Source: Nelumbo lutea
Lineage: Eukaryota > Streptophyta > Magnoliopsida > Proteales > Nelumbonaceae
Assembly: GCA_022828595.1 (NCBI GenBank)
Contig: JAKGHH010000001.1
Span: forward strand, 126,058,999 to 126,122,998
Reading direction: 5' to 3'
Length of the DNA stretch: 64,000 nt
Part shown: piece by piece, positions 23,352 through 34,783 of the stretch
Layout: every line of letters starts with the position of its first letter
Position numbering within the stretch: position 1 is the stretch's first letter
The notes under the pieces: model-generated
What the model was told of the DNA's origin: nothing
The model's database searches: none
What the model saw: the letters and a program-made list of their open reading frames with translations, nothing else
Position numbers and translations under genes: made by a program

Positions 23352-24232
23352 TGCTGTGAAATAATAAAGATGTCAGAATGGAACTTATCGGTAATCACTT
23401 TCCAAAACTGGAACTTGAAGGAGTGTGTTATTGTAGAATTGTGGAACTGAAAAGTTGCAGAGAGAAGGAGGGCTGAGGTCGTGCCACTTGGTCACTCTCC
23501 TTAAAACCGCATTTGCCCCTATGGTGTAGCCAGGTGATCGCAAATCGGTCACCAAAATAAAACAGCCCACATGCTACTAGTAGAACATGCACTCGCTTAC
23601 TAGACCTCGCGAACCACAAAAGGATGATACTCAGATTTTACAGAGAAGATAGAGAAGAAGACTATCGAAAATGTTGATGTGTGAAAACTAGGTCGACCAA
23701 CACCCTTTTCGTAAGATTGGTCTCAGACCTGAATGGACACAAAAGTGTCCTTTCAAACAAGAGCCTCTTCAAAACAGTGCACCTGTTTCAAGAGACATGA
23801 AAAGAGAAAGACAAAACATTTAAAAAAAATTAATTTCGAATTCAAATAAACACCTGTTCGAGTGGACTCAAAAAACATTTAATTTGAAATTCAAATCCAG
23901 TTAAAAAGCAAAAGCGATTTGGTGTATCGCATGTATGTACACGTATACATACCCGTGCCCACACCCAAGCCATGACTTGGCTCGGCTTGGCTCGACTCAA
24001 TGCACACATGTGAAAAGCACCCCAACCCCCTCTCACATGCATGTAATATATATAGTGCTCTCCTCCTATGGGTCCCTCCCCATAGAGAGCAAAACTCTAG
24101 ATGTATTTTACTTCCACTCCTTTCCCAAGCAATATGGGATAAGGAATATTCCCATGCATTCAAGAATTGGAAGAGGAAAAGACAAAAACAAGAAAAGAGA
24201 TTCTTGAAACTTTGAATATCCTCCCTCCAACA
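23352..24232 (-). repeat. CO1 3' LTR
   Basis: It runs on the plus strand from 'tgctgtgaaataat' to 'ctccctccaaca', so the minus strand starts TGTTGGAGGGAGG. It aligns with 35,264-36,171 throughout, for example 'ctccaaaac.ggaacttgaagg', 'acaccctttt' and 'tatatatagtgctctcc'. The minus strand just before the LTR is 'cttatggggga', a polypurine tract (24,233-24,245). Confidence 0.75.
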
Positions 24233-24769
24233 ATCCCCCATAAGATTCAAAATTACAAGAAGATCGAAGAATCTGAGCATCACAGTGAGAAAAGTGTTTA
24301 TGGTGATGTCTTTTAGACTTCAATAAACACTTAAGTATAACAAGCTATCTCATAGAGTACGGGCGGAGTCAGACTCTTCAACCTTTCCTCTTTGTCGCAA
24401 CTAGCTAACCTTCCAACCAACTCAATTCACCAGTTCTTTAGTGGTTCTTTTGTTTTGGAATATTTCGACCTTGTTCCCCTCTTGGAATTTTGAGTGATTT
24501 AGAGAGTCAGCCCTAAATCTCTCTTAGAAGCGGCCAGACTTCACACTCACTTAGGTCAGTTATTAGCATGCACTACACACACTATTCTTAACTAATTAAG
24601 AGTCTTATACTCAACCTCCTTAAATTATAATGAACACTATCTTACCTCGGCATCTGAAATGGGACACAAACATAGTGTTTTCCTAAGTCATCTAGTGACT
24701 CGTTTTTATCCATTCAGCATAATTCCAGGGATCTCCTTTCACATAGGTTGGGGGTCCATCACTAATGAC
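24233..24769 (-). other. CO1 region between RNase H and 3' LTR
   Basis: About 540 bases of non-coding sequence end in the polypurine tract. I see nothing else here. Confidence 0.45.
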
Positions 24770-25260
24770 TTATGTAATGGGATTTAGCCCTATTCTTATC
24801 AATGCCTCATAAACCACCTTAGAATTGTGTGGTTTGGTTAATGTATCTGCAAGGTTCTTTTTAGACCTTACAAAATCTAGAGCGATTGTACCTTCGTTGA
24901 GGTATCGTCTTACAAAGTTATGCCTTAAGCGGGTGTGCCTTCTTTTATCATTATAGGTCTGGCTCTTAGCTCTGGCTATTGGCTGCTTGGCTATCACAAC
25001 AGAGAGATATGGGTGGAACCGGCCATGGCCAAAGTGGTATATCTTTCAGTAAGTTCCTTAGCCACTCTGCCTCAGACCCCACCAATGCTAGTGCAGTATA
25101 ACTCAGCCTCCATTGTTGAACTTGTATTGCATGATTGCTTTACTGATTTTCATGATACTGCTCCTCCACCTAAACTAAACACATCCACTGGTGGAAGTGC
25201 TATCTTTTGAATCTGAAATCCAATTTGCATTAGTAAATCCTTCTAAAATATGAGGAAAAC
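24770..25260 (-). pseudogene. CO1 RNase H (broken)
   Basis: The open piece at 24,770-24,997 contains 'RHTRLRHNFVRRYLNEG' and 'DFVRSKKNLADTLTK', the characteristic end of Copia RNase H. Upstream, to about 25,260, the same domain continues in another frame. The usual intact element would join this to reverse transcriptase. Confidence 0.8.
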
Positions 25261-26330
25261 CCGAGTAATGTAATCTAAAGTTTATAGTTCTTTTTAAATA
25301 TTTAAATAATCTCAATGTTCATTTCTGGGATTATGAGTATGGCTGACTTAATTTTCCCACAGCTATAACTATGTCTGGCCTTGTACAGTTCATTTAAATA
25401 AGACACAGATCCAATTATACTTGCATACTCTTTGTATGAAACAGATTCTCTTATAGGTTTTTTTAAGTGAATAATATAGTCAAGAGGTGTTTTAACCGGT
25501 TTACAGTCATAGTGTCCAAATTTCCTAAGAATACTCTCTACATCATGTGCTTGGGAAGAGAATAAAATTTCCTTGTTGTTTATAGATTTTAATCCCCAAT
25601 ATTACATCAGCCTCACCCAATCCTTGGTATCAAATTTGGACATTAGAAATTGCTTTGTTTCTTTACTACCTCTAGACTTGTTCCCATTATTAGTATATCA
25701 TCAACATATAAACAAATCATGACTCCTTTATCATTTTCAAATTTGGTGTAGACACATCTATCAGAATCATTTTTGTTATACTCCATCAGTTAATAGCACA
25801 TTATCATTTTTTTCATGCCACTGTTTGGGAGCTTGTTTTAAGCCATACAGAGACTTAATTAATTTACATACTTTATATTCTTGACCTTGCAATATGAAGC
25901 CTTCATGTTGCTTAATTTATATTTCTTTCTCTAATTCCCCATTTAAGAAAGTTGTTTTTACATCCATTTGATGAACTACCAGTTTGTAAATGGATGCTAT
26001 AGCGAATAAAAATCTAATTGTAGTTAACCTTGCAACCAAGGAGTAAGGTGTTCAAAGAAGTCTAGCATCTTTTTTTTTTTGTGCTAAACCCTTTATACAA
26101 GACTAATCTGGCTTTGAACTTATCTATTGTACCATCTGGTTTTAATTTTTCTTAAAAATCCATTTACAATCTAGTGCCTTAGTTCCAGGGTGGGAGATCT
26201 ACAAGTTCCCAAGTGTTATTTAGTGACTAAAGAGTCTATTTCACTTTTTATGGTTTTTTTCCAAAATACTACATCAGGTGAAGTTACGGTTTCCTAATAG
26301 GTTTACTGGGTCCTTGTCTACTAGAAATGA
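25261..26330 (-). pseudogene. CO1 reverse transcriptase (broken)
   Basis: The catalytic box 'LYVDDILIMG' is encoded at about 25,690-25,712 (YVDD at 25,697-25,708), and 'LIKSLYGLKQAPKQWHEK' at about 25,800-25,870. Both are Copia hallmarks. Stops and frame changes throughout exclude a working enzyme. Confidence 0.75.
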
Positions 26331-26459
26331 GAACATTCTATCATCCAAGTTTGTTTCTCTCATTTGTCTTTTACTTTTCCATAGGTCCAGTTCTTTGCTA
26401 ATTGAAGTACTGATTCCTTAAGCACTCAATTGTTCTTAGTTTCTAGTTTGGATTTGGGA

Positions 26460-27296
26460 GGGTTCTCTAGTTATTATTTCTTTTTCTCCAAGGAAAGATG
26501 TGTTCAAAGAACTCTGCATCTCGGGATTCTGTTATTGTGTTGTTTTCTACAACATTATCAATTGTTTTAATCACAAGGAACTGATAAACCGCAATATTTT
26601 GTGCATATCCAATGAACACACAGTCACACATTTTTTGTCATAATTTCTTTCTTTTATGTTCAAGTATTCCAACCTTTGCTAGGTAGCCCCAAACTTTTAG
26701 GTAGTTCAAACTAAGTTCTCTGCTATGCCAAAGTTCAAAATGTATTTGTCCTTTTTTCTTGGGTGGTATTCTATTATATAAGTGACAAGCTGTTAGAAAT
26801 TGGCTTCCCCCCACAAGTTCAAATGTGCATTTGAATTAATTATCATAGCATTCATCATTTCTTTTAGTATTCTGTTAAGTATTTTTGCTACTCCATTAGA
26901 TTCAAGTTGATAAGGGTTGTAATTTCATATATGATTTCACTTTTTTTAAAGAATTTTCTAACGGTTTGTCCATTATATTCAATCCATCTATCTGTTCTAA
27001 GTCTTTTTATTCTTTCCTAACTGGTTTTCTAGTTCAGTTTTGTAGTTTATAAAAGCTTGATCAGCACCATCTTTTGATCTAAGTAGAACTACTTTTGCAT
27101 ATCTAGAGAAGTCATCTGTAAAAGTTATATAGTATCTTTTTCCTCCTCTAACTTCATGAAATTTAAGGTCTCCTAAATCACTGTGTATAAGTTGTAACAA
27201 CTCAACTACTCTTTGTACACTTTTATGGGGTTTCTTAGTGAATTTTACTTCTACACATACTTTGCATTTTTCATTTATAAAGACTAATAGGAACAT
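26460..27296 (-). pseudogene. CO1 integrase (broken)
   Basis: The open piece at 26,997-27,296 shows a zinc-module Cys near its start and the integrase core 'LIHSDLGDLKFHEVRGGKRY' with 'ITFTDDFSRY', which holds the first catalytic Asp region. The core continues downstream with stops, including 'EYNGQTVRKFFKK' near 26,950-26,990. Confidence 0.75.
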
Positions 27297-27448
27297 TCAA
27301 AACTCCTAACTTGCATAATCATTTTAAAATAAGCACTACAATGTCCTAGCCTAGAATGCCAATTATCAAAAGAGTCAACAATATAAGCAGAAGAAGAAAC
27401 CATTTTTATTCATTAACAATATCAGAAATATTCAGTACAAGCAGTCCA

Positions 27449-28188
27449 TTAGGCGTTGTATCCTTTTCTAATAAAAACATAATTTTTATTTAACACAGCC
27501 CTTGTCTGCTTCAATGTGAGCTTCAATTCTACTTTGTTGAGGATTGCTCCCAATACCAAGTTCCGTCGGACCTCTGTCACATGTAGCACATCATTCTGCA
27601 TTAGAATTTTTTTGGAGGTTAGTTTCAGGAGCACCTTTCTTTTGTCGATGACCTTTGAAGTTTGTGAGTTTTCCATGAAGATTTGCTCTCCTTCAGTCTA
27701 ATTGTATATTCATAGAAGGAGCTACAATCCCAACATATGTGCTTGGTGGCACCAATGTCTAGTACCCACTTCTTCGGCTTATCAACTAAATTTGCCTCAA
27801 TTACCATGGTTGTGATTACATCCTCTGTCAAATTGACTTTTGGTTTCCTAGAGTCCCCTTTCGGTACCGGTAATCCTTCTTGTAATGTCCAGGTTTGCCA
27901 CATACATAGCAATTTTCTTTCTTTTGGTGCTTCTTAAATTTCTGATTATTTTTCACATTCAAGTTTTTTTTGAATTTTGTAGTCTTTTCCTCCACCAGAT
28001 TGGTTTTGGAAAGATGGTCCTCATCTCTCTTTCTGATCTTTTCTTCTATTTTAATTCGGACCACTACTTGGTCTAAAATAATGACCTTCCTCTTATGCTT
28101 CATACTAGTCTTGAAATCATTCAATGTATATAGTAGTTTTTCTATGAGAGAACCGGCAATGAATTCATTTAGCAGTACCATGCCTTCC
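27449..28188 (-). pseudogene. CO1 gag C-terminal half and protease start
   Basis: The 27,828-28,181 frame encodes the second half of a Copia gag: 'EKLLYTLNDFKTSMKHKRK', then a basic stretch and a zinc knuckle 'CYVCGKPGHYKKDYRYRK'. In the knuckle the last Cys is replaced by Tyr. 27,625-27,912 continues towards the protease with 'WVLDIGATKHIC', where Ile replaces the usual Ser or Thr. The N-terminal half lies at 34,784-35,250, across GY2. Confidence 0.8.
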
Positions 28189-29073
28189 TGATGTGGCGTA
28201 AATCTGGCTGCTCCCTACTGGAGACAATCTGTCTTCTAGCAACGATGAGAACTAGGGTAACCTGCAAGAGAGGAGTCAGAGATCCTGGGGTGGCTTACCC
28301 GACGGGGATGCTCCAATGGCTAAGTTAGCACAATATAGAGAGCTTGAAGATGACAACAGAGAATTAGAGAGCTAGAGAGCAAAGATTATGCATACACACA
28401 TAAAAAACATAACATACCTTCACCCCTGGGGGGTGAAGTCTTTATATACTGGGTCCACATGGGTTGGTGGAACAGTTCCTGGATCCTCACTGTGATGGGA
28501 TCCGTTTGCGTGTTTGGTGGGTAAAATGCCACCAAATGGTAAGGTTGCTCGCTCCCGTCTGAACCGGGGAGTGGGTGAGCTAATATAGTCATTACGAGTC
28601 ATAATCCCATAAAATGCAGAGTATGGTGGTGAGCTCCTCGGGGTTGTCTTGTAGGGGTCAGTCTAACTCAGTAGCGAGTTGCCTGTGAAGTGCCGGGCTA
28701 CTTGGTGGTGAGCTGCCCAGGGGAGAGCTATCTGAGCTCGTGTCCTTCAGACTCGACCTGGTCTGATGATCTTGCGCCGAGATAGGCTTGTCTCGAGGTG
28801 GATTCTTTCCGAGGTGGTCCATCTGCCTAGGTTTGTCTTGTAGCGGACTTGCTATCATTACCCTGGTCGTGACCTGATACGAGGTGATCTCAGTTCGGGA
28901 TATAGCTTCAGCTCGGGGTATCAGGGTACCTGAGGTTGCTTGGTAACGAACTGATCTGTCACTTGTGTCGAGTCATGTCCATGTGTCAATCTGATCATGT
29001 TGAGTTGTCACTCACGTCGAGTCACGTCCACGTGTCTCCCAATTACAAGGTCGGGCCAAATCATCCTTCATCA
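28189..29073 (-). repeat. GY2 3' LTR
   Basis: TG...CA ends (tgatgtggcg ... ccttcatca) bound 885 bp. The right 350 bp match 34,396-34,783 closely, for example 'gtccatctgcctaggtttg' and 'ttgtagcggacttgctatc'. A minus-strand TATA box (agtatataaagac) lies at about 28,438-28,452. Confidence 0.8.
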
Positions 29074-29091
29074 ATTGCCCCCCACTCCCCG
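29074..29091 (-). other. GY2 polypurine tract
   Basis: The minus strand reads cggggagtggggggcaat directly before the LTR start TGATGAAGG. This is a strong polypurine tract and fixes the strand of the element. Confidence 0.75.
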
Positions 29092-29333
29092 AGCCAGGGA
29101 TCCTGATCTAGTGCGGGGAGTTCACGATGTGACAAGTGGATTTGGCTCGAAGTCCAAGCTGCTTTGTCAGACAGGTCGCGTGCAGTTTACACGCAGACGT
29201 CTTGCTATCTATAAATTCCGGCGGACGCCAAAAATGCGCTAAACTATTTTCGATCTCGTGGGTTGTGCAACTGGTTTTCTTAGGAGCCGTTAGATTGCTT
29301 TAAACTTGACCGTTGCTTCTCCGATACAATGGC

Positions 29334-29343
29334 TTATAAATAG
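29334..29343 (+). promoter_or_regulatory. Plus-strand TATA box of the GY2 antisense unit
   Basis: 'ggcttataaataggggg' stands 192 bases before the first ATG of the antisense frame (29,535). The surrounding form, a TATA box followed by a G-run, recurs in GY3 at 42,336-42,346 before its antisense frame. Confidence 0.5.
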
Positions 29344-29534
29344 GGGGAACCCGAGACATTTTCTTCACCACAAGCTTACCAACTTTGGATATGAGGTTGC
29401 ACCTAGCTTCTTTAGCTCGGGTTTTCTCGTTTGCCGCTTTCTCCTAGTTTGGTCATCCTCCCTTGGTGAGTCATCCTTAGCTTCTTCTTTTCAGTTTTGG
29501 TTCAGTTCCTTTTTCTTTTTTAGTTCAGCTCGTC

Positions 29535-31585
29535 AATGTCTTCCTTTAGTTTTGATAGTCTTTTAGATGAGACTGAGGGGGTATCTCGGCCCAGGTTGGT
29601 AGCCGAGACGAGGCTACTTTGGGTCCAGGGTTAGTCCATGGCTCTTTCGAGGGGCAGTCACCCCGGGAGGCGCGAGAGGCCTCAGGTAACCTGGCCTCCA
29701 CTTCTCGTCCAGTTCGGGTGTCGGACCACTTTGCCCCCTCAACAATGACTTTGGACAGGCTTCGGGCTTTGGTACACTAGTACAACCTCCCGGGTGAACT
29801 CTCATATAGTCTCCCTGTAGGTAACTTCCCTTGGGAACACGATCATAATGAGATCGTGATTTTTGAAGAGCAACTCGTGGCTGATCTTCAATTGCCTTTG
29901 CACCCCTTGATCATAGAGGTCTTGAAGTTTTTTAACATTACCATTGACCAATTACACCCGAACTCCATTCGAAATGTAGTAGGGACTATCTCTCTTTTTT
30001 ACGAGTATTGTCTACCCCTTGACCTCAACATTTTTTCTTCCATCTTGTCGATCAAGAAGAACTCTTCTTGTGTCCTTCCTGAGCACAAGTGAACCTAATA
30101 CTTGTCTCCTCACCCGGGCTATAAGCTTTTGCACGAAATGCCCAATAGGATCCCGGCCTGGAAACAGAGTTATTTTGTGGTCCGTAATCCCGCGGGGTGG
30201 CCTTTTCCTATCCATTGGAGGGATGCCATTCAGGATTCCGGTGTTAGGTTGGACCTAAAGACAAGGGAGACGCTCCAATCTTGGGCGGAGCTCAGCTTCG
30301 ATTATAAGGACTACCTTACCGAAGACAAGCTCGTGTAGGCCTGCTTGAGTGTAGGTCGCCTTTGTTTTTCTTTTTAAGGTTCTGATTAGTTCGTGGCTAA
30401 CCTTTTGTTCTTGCAGCCGCCATGCCGGAGGTCGATGCCAGGAATCTTTTCAAGTAAACATGCAAAAGGGGAAGAAGAGGAGGGCGAAGAAGCCTCATCG
30501 GGAGGTCATGCCTTCAACCCCTGCCCCACTCGAGGTCCACATCACGGAGCCGATCTCCGCCGAGCTCCCCAAGGAGGAGGTCCGCCCTCACCCTCCCATG
30601 GTGGATTTGGAAGAAGAGGGAAGTGCTTGACAGGAGGAACCAGAGAGCACCTCAGTGCCCGAGCCGGAAGCTGCTCAGCCTCCCGAGCCGGCGTTCTCTC
30701 CTAGACCTCCACACGAGCCTCCGAAGAGGAGTATCCTGTCTAGCCAGTTCGGGATTCGCAAGAGTGAGGAGGCCATCTTCTCTGAGGAGGTCGCGGATTG
30801 GGCCGAAATGCCTACGGCTCGGCTTGGGGCTCGGGCTGCCAGTTACTGCATGGTGGTAGGTGCTTTTACCTTATACTTTTGTTTCTTTGTGAACTTTTCA
30901 AAATGTTCTTACTTCAATTTTTCCTTGCCATGTGAACTCCATTCATGCGCTGATGTGTCAGTCGCAAATTCGTTTGAGGTAGTTTTCAGGAAGCCAAAGA
31001 GGAGGCACAGAAATTGTATCACGAACTCAATAAAGCTTGTGGAGAGGTGCTCCGAGCCAAGAAGGGAGCTCAAGGTCAGAAGGAGCTTATTTTGTCTTTA
31101 ATTGGGGAAAAGGAGAAACAGTAGGAGCATATCTCTGCGTTGACTGAGGAGAAGGAGAAGCAGTAGGAGCAGATCTCTGTGTTGACTGAGGAGAACTCGG
31201 CGCTGATCGAGGAGAGAACGAGGCTTCGACGAGAAGTTCAAGATCTCAAGAGCGAACTCGGATCTTCGAGACCGCTGTGGATGAGGCGCGAGGCCAAGCT
31301 ATGGAGCACTTCAAGCAGTCTTCGGAGTTTCACGATCTCTAAGTGGAGTACGGTTCGAGCTCCTACCAGTCGGGCTTTAAATCGTGCAAGTATGTGATGA
31401 GATAGAAGTTCCCCGACCTCGATATCAAAGCCATCTCCGCGTCTAGACTTACTCCCAAGGATGCAGAGCCCAGCTCATCAGAGGAAGGGAGTGACAACGA
31501 GGTCGAGGAGTGCCCTTCGAACCAGGAGGTCATGGAAGATTATATGGAGACTGATCCTGCTGATGACCATGATCTTTGAGCTTTC
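29535..31585 (+). pseudogene. GY2 antisense frame (Transposase_28-like, broken)
   Basis: This frame runs opposite to pol, between integrase and the 3' LTR. It starts 'MSSFSFDSLLDE'. After stops it shows, at 29,856-30,092, 'LQLPLHPLIIEVLKFFNI' and 'IDQLHPNSIRNVVG', which resembles the Transposase_28 ('putative gypsy type transposon') family. 'NPAGWPFPIHWRD' follows at 30,180-30,230. A likely intron runs from about 30,333 to the 'ttcttgcag' acceptor at 30,416, and another from about 30,853 to about 30,989. The third part is coiled-coil (EEAQKLYHELNKA, then repeated EKEKQ units at 31,105-31,190). Such extra antisense frames are known in Tat-lineage elements and their function is not established. 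Confidence 0.65.
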
Positions 31586-31949
31586 TTTTCTTGTATTGAA
31601 TGTACACCCCGAAGCCGCCGAGCTTGGGTTAGAACAAAATCTATGTACCTACATCTTTTGTGAATGAAATACTGATTTTTGAGTAATCCTTTGTGTAAAA
31701 AGTATTCCAAGTATAGATAGCTTCTGATCTAGGCAATAAATGTGTAGATTACCTGAATTATTGAGCTACTGAGTTGGATAATAAGTAAAGATAACCATAA
31801 TAGAAAAGTTTTTAAGTGTTCGTTACCCCGAACTGTCTATGAAGGCTTAGTAGGGGTAACTCCACGTAAACATATGCCGAGGTGAAGTGAAATCGTGGGG
31901 CAAGCAGGTCTCATGTGGTGCCGAGGTCCCTGCTAGTTCGGTATTTTAT

Positions 31950-32372
31950 CCTTTAGGCTTTGGGAGCGACTTGTAATCCACTCTCCTAGAATTTGCCCAT
32001 GCCGAAGAGGCAAATGAGTCTTATGCAGTATTGTGGCCCTTAGGCTTCAAGGAGCGACTCATAGTCCACTCCTGAACTTTGCCCATGCCGAAGAGGCGAA
32101 TGGGTTTTATGCAGGGTTGTGGCCCTTAGGCTTCTGGGAGCGACTCGTAGTCCACTCCTAAACTTTGCCCATGCCGAAGAGGTGAATGGGTCTTATGCAG
32201 GGTTGTGGCCCTTAGGCTTCGGGGAGCGACTCATAGTCCACTCCTGAAATTTGCCCATGCCGAAGAGGCGAATGGGTCTCGTGAAGTATTGTAGCGCTTA
32301 GGCTTCTGGGAGCGACTCATAGTCCACTCTTGAACTTTGCCCATGCCGAAGAGGTGACTGGGTCTTATGCTG
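31950..32372. repeat. 86-bp tandem array in the GY2 3' region
   Basis: The string tttgcccatgccgaagagg begins at 31,992, 32,078, 32,164, 32,250 and 32,336, exactly 86 bases apart each time. Units also share 'gtggcccttaggctt' and 'gggagcgactc.tagtccac'. About four and a half units are present. Confidence 0.9.
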
Positions 32373-32429
32373 GGGCCGAGGTCCATTGTTAGCTTGGCCT
32401 TTGGTCTTCTGGGGGTGTCTTTGCAATTC

Positions 32430-33655
32430 GCTCTTCAGTTTGGCAATCACAGGTAGTATCACCTTAGATTGTTGATGTTCCAAGCTCGAGGTACTGTCTT
32501 TTCTTCTAGGGTTTCGAGCTCATACGTACCTTCCCCAAGTACCTGCTTTACTCTGTAGGGGCCTTCCTAGTTTGGTCCGAGCTAACCTACACTGGGCTCA
32601 GGCATCATAACTTTCCGAAGGATCAGGTCCCCGACACGGAAGTTCCGCTTCCTGACCTGGGCATTATAGTACCGAGCTACTCTTTGTTGGTAGGCTACGG
32701 TTCGGATGTATGCGATGTCTCGTACTTCTTCCACCAGGTCGAGGTCGGTATGGAGCTCGTTATCATTTTCTTCGTCGTATGCCTCCAGGCGTAATGTAGG
32801 TACTTCGATCTCGGTTGGGATTATTGCTTCCATGCCATAGGTGAGGTTGAAGGGGGTTTTACCTATGGTGGTCTAGACAGTGGTTCGGTAAGCCCATAGT
32901 ACGCTGGGCAGCTCATATACCCATAGCCCCTTAGCTTGGGCTAAGAAAGCTTTCAGCCCATAGAGTATGGCTCTGTTCGTGACTTCCGTCTACCCGTTCT
33001 CCTAAGGGTGTGCTACTGAAGTGAAGTTCTGCTGTATCCCCATCTCGACACACTAGTTATGGAACTTGATGTCTTCGAATTGCTTGCCATTGTAAGAAAT
33101 GAGCACTTAAGGTAGTCTAAAGCAACATACTATGCTCTTCCAAAAGAAGTTTTGTACAGTTCGAGCTGTGATTGTTGCTAGGGGTTCCGCCTCTACCCAC
33201 TTCGTAAAGTAATCCACTGCTACCACTATGAATTTCCTCTATCTTGTCGTTGGCGGGAATGGTCCAAGAATGCCGATTCCCCACTATGCGAAGGGCCATG
33301 GGCTGGTGAGGTACTTCAGGTCGGCAACAAGTTGGTGATGAAGGTTGGCGTGCCTCTGGCATTTATCGCATTTCTTGACGAGCTCGAGTGCATTTGCCTT
33401 CACCTGGGCCAGTAATATCCTTGTCGCAGCGCTTTCTGGTGAGAGCCCTGCCCGTAGGTGTCCACCACATAGGCCTTCATGAGTGTCGCAGAGAACGAGC
33501 TCAGCCTCTGAAGGTTGCAAGCAACGCAAGTAGGGGAGCGTGTAGGATCTCCGGTACAACCGTCCGTCTACCATGACGTACTTGGTTGCCTGTCGCTCTA
33601 CCCTCCTAGCCGCATTGCGATCTGTAGGGCGGGTTCCGTGAAGCAAGTAGCTCAC
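32430..33655 (-). pseudogene. GY2 integrase (broken)
   Basis: The zinc module lies in 33,284-33,655, with 'HEGLCGGHLRAG' supplying the two His and 'KKCDKCQRHA' the two Cys. In the core, the block 'WPFAQWGIGILGPFPP' has Gly where the first catalytic Asp is expected. 'VAVDYFTKWVEAEPL' follows, with several stops after it. The C-terminal part is open at 32,582-32,833 ('YGMEAIIPTEIEVPTLR', 'ARYYNAQVRKRNFRVGDLIL'). It ends near 32,430. Confidence 0.8.
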
Positions 33656-33819
33656 GAGTGGGTCAATCCAGCTCTACTCTGTTTGTGTAAAAGGGGCGAC
33701 CTCTTCTGCCCCCCTGAGAATGCTGGGCCGAGGTAAGTTCTCCATGTACACGGTCCTCATGGTATTGCTGCTCGTGCTGGCTAACCGGAACACCGCATCG
33801 GCCTCAGTGTTCTCGGACC

Positions 33820-34393
33820 TTGGAATCTGCTTGATGAAGTATGATTGGAAGTTGCGTAGAACTTCCCTGACCTTGGCTAAATAAGCATCATGGTGGGGTC
33901 GTGAGCTTCGTAATCGCCGGTGACCTGGTTGACCACGAGCTGGGAATCACTGCAGATGATGATGTGTTTTGCTCGTACCTCATTTGCAGGTGTGAGCTGG
34001 CTAGTAGTGCTTCATACTCTCCTTCGTTATTGGATGTCACGAACTCGAACCGAAGTGCATACTCCAGTTTCACCCCCTTGGCCCGTGCAGAATAGCATCA
34101 GCTCCGCTTCCTTGTTGATTGGATGAGCCGTTTACATGGAGGATCTAGTGCTCCTCGTCCCAAGTAGGCCTTGCTCTAACCGGGGCCGGTGCTGCACTAG
34201 TCGAAGCCTCTTCTTTGTGTTCGAGCTCAATCAGTTCGGGGACTGCGGTGCTGAAGGTGCATTCTGCCACGAAGTCGGCCAAGGCTTGGGCCTTAATCGC
34301 CATTCGAGGCCAGTACCAAAGGTCATACTCATTGAGTTCGATAGCCTACTTCGTCAGTCTGCCAGATACCTCGGTCTTGAGTAAGACTTGCCT
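33820..34393 (-). pseudogene. GY2 RNase H (broken)
   Basis: Fragments in changing frames include 'AIELNEYDLWYWPRMAIKAQ', 'ALADFVAECTF', 'NNEGEYEALLA' and 'IPRSENTEADA'. These are the ordered motifs of Tat-type RNase H. The upstream end is cut at about 34,395, where LTR sequence starts. Confidence 0.75.
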
Positions 34394-34395
34394 CA

Positions 34396-34783
34396 GAGGG
34401 GAGAGCTGTCTGAGCTTGTATCCTTCAGACTCGACCTGCTCTGAATGCCGAAGTGCTTTAGTACTGATGATCTTGCGCCGAGAGAGGCGTGTCTCGAGGT
34501 GGAGTCGTTCCGAGGTGGTCCATCTGCCTAGGTTTGTCTTGTAGCGGACTTGCTATCGTTGACCCTGGTCATGACCGGATACCCCGGTGATCTCAATTTG
34601 GGAGAGCTTTAGTTTGGGGTATCAGGGTACCCGAGGTCGCTTTGTAGCGAACTGATCATGCTGAGCTATCACTTGCGTCGAGTCACGTCCACGTGCCGAT
34701 CTGATCATGTTGAGTTGTCTCTTATGCCAAGTCACGCCCACGTGTCTCCCTGTTACGAGGTCGGGCCGAATTCCCCTTCATCA
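34396..34783 (-). repeat. GY2 5' LTR fragment
   Basis: It matches 28,720-29,073 and ends in 'ccccttcatca'. The rest of this LTR, the primer site and about two thirds of the internal region were lost in one deletion that joins it to RNase H. Confidence 0.8.

Larger units (their letters stand above)
28189..34783 (-). mobile_element. GY2: Tat-type Ty3/Gypsy element inserted in CO1 gag
   Basis: The 5-bp string ccttc flanks it (28,183-28,187 and 34,784-34,788), with one extra C on the left. On the minus strand the order is LTR fragment, RNase H, integrase, 3' region with a tandem array, antisense reading frame, polypurine tract and 3' LTR. Gag, protease and reverse transcriptase are absent. The 5' LTR keeps only the last 388 bases (34,396-34,783), and this joins RNase H at about 34,395. 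A single internal deletion explains both losses. Confidence 0.85.

Noticed and set aside
31950..32372. CRISPR-like regular spacing
   Set aside because: The 86-bp units are repeats along their whole length with no variable spacers, and the DNA is plant nuclear.
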